NCBI GenBank assembly: GCA_007449985.2
Contig: VIIQ02000773.1
Location: 186,001-250,000, forward strand
Length of the DNA stretch: 64,000 bases
Origin: Desmodesmus armatus
Taxonomy: Eukaryota > Chlorophyta > Chlorophyceae > Sphaeropleales > Scenedesmaceae
Direction: 5' to 3'
This document shows positions 48,301-58,899 of the stretch, one piece after another; positions within the stretch are counted from its first letter, which is position 1; every line of letters starts with the position of its first letter. The position numbers and the translations under genes were made by a program. The notes beneath the pieces are model-generated. The model was not told the DNA's origin. It did no database searches and worked only from the letters and a program-made list of their open reading frames with translations.

Positions 48301-48605
48301 GGTGATGTGGTGAGCAAGGCATATGTGATGCAGCGGTGGGGGCGCAGCTGTATCAGGTGTGGGTTCTGTTTCCTGTTGCAGCCTCTTCTTTTTCTTCTAG
48401 GATGGCTGGCGACGGCTGTTTGAGTTGTTCTAAATAGCTGTGTCGACGTGAGTACGCTACGTCTGTTATGCTGTACCGACTTCTAACCAAGTGGGCATGC
48501 TCCCACCCATCCATGGTAATAGCATGTTTACAATTTGTACAACCAAGCAGAGAGGTTCTGCATCTGGCTGTGACAAGCAGCGTCGGCGTGCGCTGACACT
48601 CAGAG

Positions 48606-48740
48606 CTTCAATGACACCAGCGTACTATATATATATATATATATATACTATATATATATATAGATATATATATGTATATACAGCCCCCCACAATCACGCT
48701 TCAATGACACCGGCGTACTGTATACAGCCCCCACAATCGC
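48606..48740. repeat. Duplicated 42-bp unit, one copy invaded by (TA)n
   Basis: CTTCAATGACACC(A/G)GCGTACT...TATACAGCCCCC.ACAATC occurs at 48606-48698 and 48699-48740. In the first copy the central TA step has grown to about 55 bp of TA-rich sequence. Confidence 0.9.
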
Positions 48741-49413
48741 CTACTCCATTATGTGCTGCGCCCTGCATACACCCAGAACCCACCCGAGCTAAATCAACAG
48801 GTCCAGGCCTGTCTAAACCTTGACAACCCCAAGCTGGGTGCACATGCACTACTGCACCATCAGCCTGCTAACTGCGGCAAGACAGCACACGAATAACGCC
48901 GCTTGCAGATGCCTACTCTTGACATGGTGAATCTCTGTCGGAACCCAGTATGTGGGTCAAGGACGCTGCTGGTTGAAGCACAAGCTGCAACTTTCTTGAA
49001 GACATACACTGCTTAGCAGTACTGCCTAGGGCAGTCACTCATCACTGAGAGATTAGTCACACATCAGGTACATACCATCACCATGGAGCAACGCCTGCAC
49101 CTGCAGTCTACGCGCACAAGCATTTGAAGCATGCCTCCATACAGTAGTCCCACCCGATCTCCCCCTTGACCAACGCGGAGTGCCAGGCACTGTGCGTCAA
49201 CTCTCACTCTCACTCCATACAGTCCCTGACATGCCAGGGACTGTCACCTCATGCCTGCTGTGGCAGGGGGTGATTAAGGCCCCCAACAAGAGCAACCACC
49301 CGCCGGCTGCCAAATCGGGCTCACATTACAGCTGGACTGACTGACTGCCCAATGGCACGCTGCCCAGCTTGGCCACAGTCCCCTCAAGTTCAATCGAGAA
49401 TGGCGGGAAAATC

Positions 49414-49418
49414 TTACA
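49414..49418 (-). terminator. TGTAA poly(A) signal candidate for FPGS
   Basis: Minus-strand TGTAA 188 nt beyond the FPGS stop at 49602. A second copy at 49326-49330 is an alternative. Confidence 0.45.
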
Positions 49419-49544
49419 GACTCGTACTCGGTGCTGCCTAGCTATAGCTGCAACCTGCGCTAGGTCTGCCAACGTGCCCTACTGTCAACAGTCACACACA
49501 GTCAACAGCAGAGCGCATGCAGACAACCCTTTGGTGCGCGCCAG

Positions 49545-49596
49545 TGACTCATCCGTAATGAGTCATCACGACACACTGTTGACTAATGATGAGTCA
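49545..49596. promoter_or_regulatory. Cluster of three TGA(C/G)TCA bZIP-type sites
   Basis: TGACTCA at 49545-49551, TGAGTCA at 49559-49565 and TGAGTCA at 49590-49596 lie within 52 bp, directly beyond the FPGS stop codon. This heptamer is the core of AP-1/GCN4-type bZIP sites. Function here is unknown. Confidence 0.35.
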
Positions 49597-49601
49597 TCAT
49601 G

Positions 49602-51206
49602 TCAGGATGGCTGCTGGTTGAGACCTGCTAGGCAGTCACCTACTAGGTACAGGCTGCCAGACACCAAAACCTGTAGCTGCAAGTCTGGCTGTGCTGCTGC
49701 TGCCTGCTGCAGCCACCCCAGGGCATCTGCCATGCAGCTCAGCACAGCTGCGTTGCTGGAGGAGAGGTTTTGCTGGCCAACACCTGCAGGCAACAGCACA
49801 GGAGAATGGATGCACTGAGCATGACATGTCATGTGCTCGAGATAGCTTTTCATCCCTGAGTAACACACGTTGTAGTACTGTGCAGCAGTTGTTGTCTGTG
49901 ATAAACAGTTGAAGCAGTTGATGTGACAAGGCTGTTTGTAGTGGGTTGCAAGATCTGTGCTGCATCAATGGCAAAATTTTGCTGAGCTCATGGTCCGTGC
50001 TAGGGCTGGCAGCACCGCTGTACTTTCTGTGCTGATGACTAGCACGTGAGTCCAGCATGTGTGACTCGGAGCACCGGCATGTCAAGATCTGGCGCAGTTG
50101 CAACACATATATGGGTATCAGTTTCGCTATATATGGGGAAGAAAATGTTACACGCAGACACATTCGCCACACATCAATGGCATTGCCTGCCAGGGTTGAA
50201 CCGGTTGAAACACTAAGGTGGGGAAAAACCCCGATCCCCGTCAGTGGTTTGCACCACCTACACCAGATAGTAGCCTGATTCAAAGCAAGACAGCAAAGGA
50301 GACTTCATTGACATCCTGAGGCAACACGACAACCTTGTGCAGAAGTGGGAAGCAAACAGCTAGGATCCAGCAGGCAGCAGCACCAAGAAATACCCCTTGT
50401 CAGGTCAGATACCCAAAGTCAGCCCAAGAAGGCGCGCCCGGCGCACTTTCATCTTGTACAGAGTGTATGCCAACGCAGACTGCTCTCCATGTTGAAACAC
50501 TGATCGCACACATTCAGGGTCGTCCAGTACCACAGCATCAGACAGGGGGAAGGCTGGGCAAGCGGCGCGCAAATCATCGTAAACAGGGCACTCCAACAGG
50601 AAGTGCTTCAAATCTTCCACATTACGACTAGTTCCTGTCCTTGCCAGTACAGCTTGGCGGTGGGCCAAGGTAGCATATATATGTGTGTTGCATGTTTCCG
50701 CGAATGCAGAGCTTGCAGCGACCAAGTGCCATGCACAGGTGACATTCCAGTGAGTCCCTTGCCCTGCTTGCTCTAAACCCCAGAACCCTGAACTTGGAGG
50801 TAAACACTTGCTCAACACGTTTCTGCAGGTGCTGCCCATCACTCCACAACACCCACCTGGCACCTCCGGCAACGGCGGCAACGCCTCCACTGCTGTCGCA
50901 GCACCCCTTCCAGCCGTCGCTGCCATTGCTGCCACTGCTGCCGCCTCCTCACACTGCTGCCACACCTCCCGCAGCTGCTGCTGCCAGCTGAGATCCTGAT
51001 GTACTGCTGCCACCAGCGCAGACGTCTTACTACTGGGCAGGAAAGCGTACTGGCTGTCAGGCGGTACAAACAGCGCCACATGTACTGCCGCACCCTGTTT
51101 CTGTAGCTCTTCATGCAGCAGCGGCAGCAGTACAGAGGGGTCCCGCTCCTTCATACAGTTGAAGATCAGGACGCGCACTGTCTGCTGCTGCTGCTGCGGC
51201 GGCGGT

Positions 51207-51241
<35 letters not shown>

Positions 51242-51619
51242 TGGGCTGTGACGTGGGCAAACCACTGGGCACAGGTGACCATGCTCTCTGGGGTGTGAGC
51301 GCCGTCAAGGTACACTGTCAGGCGGCTGTTGCTGGTGTCACCAGGGAGCATGAAGCCTGGGTGGGGTACCACCTGCCGACAGCAGCAGAGCAGCAGCAGC
51401 AGCAGCAGAACGGACTGGTCGGGGGGCCGGGAGGCAAATCAGGATGAGATGACACTGAATGAGGGAGGAGAGGGAAAGGGAAAATATGGAGTCAGGTACG
51501 ATGGGGCCAAGGGGGGAGGGAGGGTGTGTGAGCGCCGTCAAGGTACACTGTCAGGCGGCTGCTGCTGGTGTCACCAGGAGCATGAAGCTTGGGTGAGGGA
51601 CCACCTGCCGGCAGCAGCA

Positions 51620-51652
<33 letters not shown>

Positions 51653-52177
51653 GCAGGAGCAGCAGCAGCAGCAGAGCGAACGGGTTGGGGACAGGGAGGC
51701 AGCTCAGGATGATATGACGTAGGAAAGAGGGAGGAGACGAGGCGCATAACAGACAATGTAGAGTCAGGTACGATGGGGCCAAGGGGGGAGGGAAGGGATG
51801 GGCGCCGTCGAGGTACACAGTTAAGCGGCTGCTGCTGGCGTCACCTGGGAGCATGAAGCCCGGGTGAGGGACCACCTGCCAGCAGCAGCAGCATCAGCAG
51901 CATCGGCAGAACAGTTTGGACCCGGAAGGGGAGGGAGAAAGGCCAACACAGGTACTGCTGAACTTTATCTTCTGGAAAAAGCCTAGATGCATCTAACCTA
52001 GCTGTCCGACTCAAAACCCTGATGCTAAAACCCCATTGTCACTCACTTGACTCCTGCCTGGCCAAGTAGCCTTCCTCAGCCCCTCACAGTAAGCCAACGG
52101 CAGCACCCCCTCCTGCAGCTGCTGCAGCCGCTCCGCAGCAGCAGCAGTAGCAGCAGATGCTGCGCTGCTGCCGTCGC

Positions 52178-52212
<35 letters not shown>

Positions 52213-55200
52213 TCTTGCTGCTGCTGCTGCTGCTGTTGGTGCCTCAGGTGTGTTTGTTCCCAGCTGCGCACAAGGGCAACTGCTAGGGATGCATTCAGCA
52301 CTTGATGGTCACCTGCCAGGCCGACAGATATTGTCGATTGGGGTCACTGTGTGAAAAGAGTGAGAGGCTGGGTGCTACTTGCAGCTCTGTGTCAACTGCT
52401 GCTGCGGAGGCCTACAGGGAAAAAGTTTGCAGAAAGCAGCGGCAGGTACTATGTTTGTAGTAGTGTATGCAGGCTTGCCAGGGAACGAAGCTTGTCTTGT
52501 GCACAATGTGCAAGGCATTGTTGAGGCGCCTTTGCATGACACAGCATGACACATCCTGCGCAGGACACTCACCCAGCCAGGTGTAAGGCCAAAAGGCAAG
52601 GGGGCTGCATCTCTGGCGCCATACAGGGAGACCCGGGCAACACATTTTGAGGCGCCTGTGCATGACACAGTACATGACACACCCTCTGCGAGGTTGTTCC
52701 CAGCCTGCTTCACAAGGCCGAAATGCAAGGCGCTTGCATCGCCGGCAACACACAGGACAACAAAACACACTCCAGCACGTACCTCTAGAGCAGCCATGGC
52801 CTCTTCTGGCTGCGGCACCGTGAAGCAGGTGACACCAGCTCGCATAATTCCCGCCTTCTCACGGGCAATGAGGTCCAGGGTGTCACCCAGCAACTCCATG
52901 TGGTCAAACCCTAGGCTAGTGATGCCTATAGCAGCAGCAGCAACATCAGCAACCGCAGCAGCGGCCAATAGCATTTGCACAGCATGCCTGAGACTGCCAG
53001 GAGGTTGATGGCATGACTGCATGCGCAGGAGCCGCAAAGGGGTGGCTTCTGGAACGTTGCCGACGGCCATGCTCAGCACACTGTTGCTGCTGTTGTTGTT
53101 GCATCAGCACACCTCAGCACACCTCAGCATGAGCCTTGGCTGACCAGCTCCTGCAGTAGCCGCTATTCAAACAACATGATGATATTAAAAGTTCCCTCTC
53201 TATGACCGTTGGTCTCCTGTGTGTGTTTGACCCGGGTCAAAGTGCGCCTCGTACCTGTGACTGTGGTGTGTTTGATAATGTTGGTTGCATCAATGCGGCC
53301 CCCAATGCCAACCTCCAATATGACCACATCAGGCTGTGCCTGCAGGAAGATCTGCAGACCTGCCCAACAGACATACAAACCGCACGCGGCAGCAGGCAGT
53401 GTGAACGGAGCCTGCTACCAGCAGTCCCTCCCAACATATGTGACTAGGGTGCTGATGCGACACCAGCGGTCGACAAAAGTTGAATTGGCGACAGCTTACC
53501 CCCGTGATGTGCTGAGCTGCACTTCATTGCAGGTGACCAACCAGAAGCGTGTGGGGGCGCATGTGGCCAGACCCCCAGGATGTGGGCCGTCAAAATGTTA
53601 AACCCCTGCAACACAAGGTTGGGTCTATGCACTCACTTAGGAGTGTGAGGAAGCGGAAGTAGCCTGGCATGCCTGCCTCTGGGGTGGCAGTAGCCTTGAG
53701 TGTGTTGTAGCACTTCCAAAAGGCCTCTGCAAACACAGGCCGCGACACCATCTGCCTGCGGCAACACATACACACACATACAACACAAATGTTATCACAA
53801 ATGTAGTGGTATTGTGACACGGTGATACTAGGAGTCTGATGAATTGCGTCATGGATTGCGTCAACGTAAATGGCAGCACACACGTTGCAAGCCTCACCAG
53901 GCGAAGCATGCTGTTCTGTGCCAAGCAATTGGTTGGCTGCAGCAGGGCTGCACCAAAACAACGCAGTTGCTCAGCCTGCAAGTCTGCCACTGCTGTCACT
54001 GCTGTCTGCGAATGGAGGAGCTGCGCCAATGTTTTCTGAGGTGCCCTGCTGCCCGAATTTTGGCCATGCACACAAGTGTCATGCCATGAAGGCTCATGGC
54101 GGCCATGCTTGCTACTTCACCATGTTGTTGACAGCAGCAGTAATACTCTCTTACCCGTTGAGTCGTATGCGTTCCCGCACATCACACAAGTGTGGTGAGG
54201 TGAAAAGGCCGGTGCTGTACCCTGATGCCCGCAAGATGCTGTCAATCATGGCACATGTGGAACCCTGCAGGACAGGACATGACAGATGCTGTCAACCATG
54301 CCACATGTCATCTGTGACATATGACAAGTGACATAAGAGTGGGGCACCTTGCAGCACAGCACCCCAGGCACTCCTGTACCCTGTTGCATTGCATGCAAAA
54401 AAACATCTGCAAAAGATACATCGTTTTGCAGGTGCAAGGGTGCGTCAACAAGCTCAAGGGTTGAGCTGATCATCGATAGACAGCGTTTCACCAGGCCCTT
54501 GTTGCACAAGACTCAGGGGTTCCGCTGATGTGTCCCATCAGGCCTCAACTGCATGATGTGGGCGCCGCCTCTTTGATTTGATATGTGATAGGTGGTGAGC
54601 TGCCCTGCCCTCTCCTTGTTACTCACACCCATGACCACGTGCCTACAACCCTATCTTCCTTCGCCCACCCACCCACCACACCCATTCCACCAACCCAACA
54701 CAACCGTCTCTGCTCTTACTGACCCACTATCTTGCCCACGTGCGCGTGCCCCCCCCCCCCCCCCCCCACCTACACAGTGCTACTGGCTTTTGCATGGGTG
54801 CCAATCCACAATAGTAGTCCCCCATAACTTTTACTAGCAGTGACTGTCACAGTGTGCATTGATTGCACTGCAACACTGTGCCTGTTGATATGCTGTGTTG
54901 ACAAGGGTTGATGGTAGGTTCCGGAAAAAGCAGTCCTCACCTTTCCTTTCGTGCCTGCTACATGGATGACATTCAGCTTCTGAACTGCCTCATCGATGCC
55001 AAGTCTCTGCAATAACGATCACGATTACCTTTTTGTCAGACCCAAACAGACATATGCACACGCCTGACATGCCTTTAAGGAAGGACCCCTACTGCTGCTG
55101 GGTGTACAGTACCTTCAGGTATATGGGCATGTTTTCGTGAGCATCACGCCAGGTAGCGCCGTCAGCCCGTCGTTTTCCACTGATCATACTGCTTAGGTGG

Positions 55201-55370
55201 TCCAGCACCTCTTCCCAGCGTTCTGGCTGCATACTGCTGCTGCCACTGGACATGTTGGCAACTGCTGCTGACACGTAGATCGCGGGCCGTGGTGGTTTGA
55301 GCTGCGACTGCCGAGCTGACAGACTACGCAACCCGCCTACACCTAGTCTAGAAGCCCACGCTGCTGCCAT
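49602..55370 (-). CDS. FPGS: Folylpolyglutamate synthase, 9 exons
   Basis: The enzyme adds glutamates to folates with ATP, which retains them in the cell and organelles. Exons in coding order: 55113-55370, 54941-55006, 54155-54264, 53637-53755, 53255-53359, 52783-52925, 52047-52411, 50857-51372, 49602-49783, about 620 residues. Motifs: P-loop [127 protein letters not shown] and [12 protein letters not shown]. The N-terminus ([20 protein letters not shown]) looks like a transit peptide with an alternative internal Met. A poly-Gln insert sits at 52165-52250. Two exons are off by one base: 52047-52411 near 52330, and 50857-51372 in the CAG-rich run near 51180-51240. As written the frame is broken twice, from assembly error or decay. 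Confidence 0.9.
50408..50850 (-). mobile_element. Non-LTR retrotransposon 3' fragment in FPGS intron 8
   Basis: The intron 49784-50856 holds a minus-strand open stretch with [33 protein letters not shown] and [14 protein letters not shown]. The HFLLECPxYxxLR block is the usual end of non-LTR (LINE-type) reverse transcriptases. No RT core or endonuclease is left, so it is a dead 5'-truncated insertion. It runs on from exon 8 in the same frame by chance. Confidence 0.6.
51291..51960. repeat. FPGS exon 8 start present three times in tandem
   Basis: The functional copy (acceptor at 51373, encoding [11 protein letters not shown] and [15 protein letters not shown]) is preceded upstream by two partial copies: 51534-51610 and 51804-51880, spacings about 233 and 270 bp. 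Both extra copies keep an acceptor-like CAG and the TVYLDGAH segment but run into a purine-rich spacer instead of [11 protein letters not shown]. The middle copy lacks one C and is frame-shifted. Spacers end in similar CAG runs. Confidence 0.9.
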
Positions 55371-56681
55371 TCGTTCAGAAGGACATTGTGATCACAAGTG
55401 ATCTGGTTGCCACTTCGACCTGCGAACTTACAAGCATCAATGCGCGGGCAGGCAAGACAACAGACATCATCCTGACATTAGTCGTGCAACGCGAACTAAC
55501 TTCCGTGCTACAACAACAACATAACCGTTTGACTCTGCAACAGCCTGGCACCTCGGCTTTCAACCCAACCCTTTGTTAGCAACTGCGGTAGCCTGCTGGG
55601 CGAAATGTCTGTGATGCCAGGTGAATGGTGCTTCGCTTGACAAGTCAGTGGACTCCCTTGAGTTTGAAGTAAGATCGCAGAGGCTGAAGCTGCCGTGTCT
55701 GTCAACGAAACAAAGTGGTTAGTGATGCATATGCAGCTGAAGCTAGACGAGCTTTGGGGCCCCCCAACCCTTGACTCACTGTGACATGAAGGTGCCTGGC
55801 CAGTTTCTCTGCGATGCCTGCTGAATGACTTTGACTTCCCAAAGAGAATCGAGTCAAATGTGGGGAGGGTGGGGGTCCATGAATGAACTACCTTGCGATC
55901 GTCAACCACAGCTGCACATGAAAGTACGATGGCAACCTGTCTGTTGTTACAAAGGCCTCGCCACACCTTACTCAACTCTGCCATCATGATGCTCGAAGAA
56001 ACACCACACAGTCATGGCAAACCTCTCAGCCCCACGCACCTGCTGCCAGACAGGCAAGAAAACACAGGGCCCCTCGCCATTGCTGTATATGTCTGGCTTG
56101 CAGCACGCCGCTGTCATACTCACTCACAGCAGCAACAACCCTGCTCTTACGACACCCATCACAATATTTGGGACCACATCAGTCCACACACCACCACAAA
56201 AGTACATTGTTGCAAAATACAGCCCTGCAGGCCAGCTTGTTAGTCCTGCACGATGTGCTGACACCTGCACCAGCAGCCTTGGACAGGGCTCCTAGCAACA
56301 GCTGTCAGCACACATTGCACTGCCTGCATGCATCACCACGCTGCCATGCCAAAACCACAGCCTCAGCCAACCCCACCACAACAAGCCGTCACATGCCACT
56401 CTCGGCTTGCACCACTTCTTCTCCTCTCCCACAACACGACAACAGCAAAAGTACAGCACCCAACCACCAACACCCGGCATACTTGCAGCCAGGCACAAGC
56501 TGCAACACTGGAGCAGCAGGATCAACATTACAGGGCCTTCCCCCAGCACCAAGCACAGCTAACAGCGGCAGGATCACATGTGGTGGCTGCCCAAGAAAAG
56601 TATACAGCAGAAGAACAACAGGCGGAGGCAGTGGCCTGACATACAGCTTGTCATAACATCTGTCACAACAACTGACACAGC
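55371..56681. other. FPGS upstream region and CURT1 3' flank
   Basis: No gene is called. A minus-strand ORF at 55508-55987 (MMAELSKVWRGLCNNRQVAI) can be spliced in more than one way into short peptides, with no family match. Low-complexity Ala/Gln/Pro ORFs around 56168-56656 look like composition artefacts. A TGTAA for CURT1 lies at 56528. Confidence 0.35.
56528..56532 (-). terminator. TGTAA poly(A) signal candidate for CURT1
   Basis: Minus-strand TGTAA 150 nt after the CURT1 stop at 56682. Confidence 0.5.
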
Positions 56682-58760
56682 TTATGCGCCATACACCTTC
56701 TTCACAAAGCTCTTGATGTTGCTGACCAGCTCCTCCCTGCAAGTGACAGACAGAACAGTAGGACGTTGTTTGACAAGGCCAAGGGATGGGTCATGCTGGC
56801 AGGGCAGATGGGAACAGCGGCTGGAAGCAGCAAGCAGTCATGCTCCACCCTCACGGTGTCAGGTTGCTGCAGATGTGAGTTGATCACTTTTTCTGCCTTT
56901 TCTTCCACACAACCGGGGGGCAACCGCCCCCACCGGCTGGCCCCACACAGCGGCCGAGTACAGCCTTTCACACCAGACCAACCTGAATACATTTATAAGC
57001 TGAAACCAAGCCGAGATACCACTGAGGTATCTGCCACACGTCTCCTGCCCGGCAACAGCCTGATACGCTGGCCACACTCCTCCAAAAGCTCTCCATCCGC
57101 ATGCACGAGTAGAGTTTGCAAAGGAATGCCACAAGCAAATCAGGCTGGTGCAGGGCAGCACAAATGCCACAAATCTGTCCTGCATGCACCAGCCTGATTT
57201 GCGGGTGGCACTCCTTTGCAAACTCTACTCGTGGATGCAAGGAGAGCTTTGAGTGTGACACTCACAGCGGCCAACCAGGCAGCAGTAAAGCAGCACAAAA
57301 CTGGCCGGGTGCAAGCATACTGGTTTGTGACCGCACACCCACCTGTCAGGGCCGAACAGCAGGTAGCGCCACACAAACCTGCAGAGGACACACAGGGCAT
57401 CCAGTCAGCGCAGCAAGCCCACACTTGTGAGGTACGGACAGTCATTTGTTACAACACAGTGCCAGTCAGGCTGCTCTGCTGAAATGCTGCTCCTGTGCAA
57501 CTGTGAAACAAAACAACACCACGCACTACGCTGTCCAAACTCACCAGCCGGTGACACCAATGCCAATCAGCTCAATGAGGTCACTGATGATGGGGATCTT
57601 GTCCTGCAAAGCACAGCACAGCATAGCAGAGGTGTTTGAGCACCAGCAGCGCTGGCTTGCAGTGACCCCAAGACAGTTTCCAGGTTCCAACAGACTCATC
57701 GTCACCAGCGAAGAGGCCGGCGATGTGATATTGAAAGTTTGGCATATGGGCTTGTGAGAGGCATGTTTGCTGTGCTGGTTGGTTGATGGTGTGCACTGCA
57801 CAGTGTCTCAAAGCATGTGCTGGAGCGTCAAGGAGAGTAGCACATGGTCAAACGGCAAAATGCACAGGACCCCCCCCCCCCCCCGCCAAACCATGAGGCA
57901 CTCACAATAGTGTCGACGATGCTGGATGCAGTGATGAGCAGCAGGATGGCAGCACCAGTCACAGCGACAGCTGCTGGCTTGTCCTCTGTCTTCTCCCAGG
58001 TCTTGGAGAGGTACTCTGTGGTGCTCTCCAGAGACTCCTGCAGCTTCTTGTTCACGTCATCAGAGGCTGCACGGACAGCCACGCGGCGCGCTGGCTGGGC
58101 AACTGCAGTCATCATTAAGAGACAAAAAAGGCAAAAGGGCACTGTCAGATAAGAAGGGGGTTTGCTTGTGGAGGAAGGTACAATGGGCATGTTGAGCTTG
58201 ATGGGGAGGGGAGCCCGCAAGTTTGCTGGCCGCCCCAACCCCTTGTTCGCTTTCTGGCTCAGGCAGTCCAAACTCCTACCCCACATCAGGGTGTTCACAG
58301 GTGCTGCTGTTGCGTCCTATGGACGAGGTGTTTCCTCCAGAATGTCAGTTACAGTCAGATCACCCCTAGCCTGCAGAAACCGCCTGCAAGTCAGTGGCCG
58401 TGGGAGCTGTTACAGGCACGCTGAGCTACAGGTCTAACGTCCTCTACCCCGCACCACTGGCTGCCGTTGCCCTGATGTACCGAACCTAGTGTCGGACTCT
58501 CAAGCACCCACCTGCTGGCCTGGCAACAGCAACACGGCTGGTGGGCCTGCGACAGGGACGAACGCATAGCGGAAACAAAGGTTAACAGCATGTCTGCTGT
58601 CCCACTGCCCTCCTGGAGAACCTGCACCTACGATCAACCATCGCAACGCCTACACGATATCGGTGCAGAAGGCAAAGCGCAAGATGCAAAGCTGAGGGGA
58701 CAAGCAGCACAGGGAAAAGCACCTGGACACCAGCAGGGCGTTGGAGCGTGCGAGCATCAT
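56682..58760 (-). CDS. CURT1: CURVATURE THYLAKOID 1 family protein, 139 aa
   Basis: CURT1 proteins oligomerise at grana margins and bend thylakoid membranes. Six exons in coding order: 58723-58760, 58512-58546, 57906-58102, 57545-57603, 57343-57378, 56682-56736, all in phase. The first three encode a chloroplast transit peptide (MMLARSNALLVSR, PTSRVAVARPA, ARRVAVRA with likely cleavage before ASDD). Then follow an amphipathic helix (VNKKLQESLESTTEYLSKTW), TM helix 1 (AAVAVTGAAILLLITASSIV), a short loop, TM helix 2 (ISDLIELIGIGVTGWFVWRY), LLFGPDREELV and a C-terminal amphipathic helix ending VKKVYGA. This is the full CURT1 layout. The transit peptide is built from two tiny exons (38 and 35 nt), and its frame was chosen by phase and by the cTP-like sequence. 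The last intron carries a long hairpin. Confidence 0.93.
57100..57238. ncRNA. Candidate hairpin RNA in CURT1 intron 5
   Basis: Arms of about 57 nt (left from 57100, right to 57238) pair with about five mismatches. The left arm contains CGAGTAGAGTTTGCAAAGGA and CAAATCAGGCTGGTGCA. The right arm contains their reverse complements. A loop of roughly 20 nt separates them. The size and near-perfect pairing resemble the long miRNA precursors of Chlamydomonas. It could equally be a MITE remnant. It is transcribed with the CURT1 intron. Confidence 0.45.
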
Positions 58761-58899
58761 GTTTGCTGAGCAGCGAGGGTTGCAAAGGAGCGAAGTGGCG
58801 TTTGTGTGGGATGATACGGACGCAGGTCAGGCGTGTGAAAGATGACTGACGACGCTTTTGAGTCCCCAAACAGGTCCTAGTTCAAAAACCAAAACCCCA
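58761..58899. promoter_or_regulatory. 139-bp bidirectional promoter region
   Basis: The CURT1 start codon (58760, minus) and the ASCH gene start codon (58900, plus) point away from each other with only 139 bp between them. Both 5' UTRs and any core promoters must fit here or overlap. No TATA box is visible. Confidence 0.6.

Larger units (their letters stand above)
48741..49601. other. 3' flank of FPGS; no gene
   Basis: No coding signal was seen. It contains two minus-strand TGTAA motifs (49326-49330 and 49414-49418) that could end the FPGS transcript, and a cluster of TGA(C/G)TCA sites described separately. Confidence 0.45.

Noticed and set aside
50405..51265. 286-codon ORF as a separate gene
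   Set aside because: It is FPGS exon 8 read through its donor into a retroelement fragment.
52335..52378. Tiny intron of about 32 nt in FPGS exon 7
   Set aside because: It is too short to splice, and the next codon would be an in-frame TGA; read-through with a one-base shift fits the family better.
55508..55987. Possible small mitochondrial-type protein gene
   Set aside because: Two mutually exclusive splice schemes give different peptides, neither with a recognised family; not strong enough to call.
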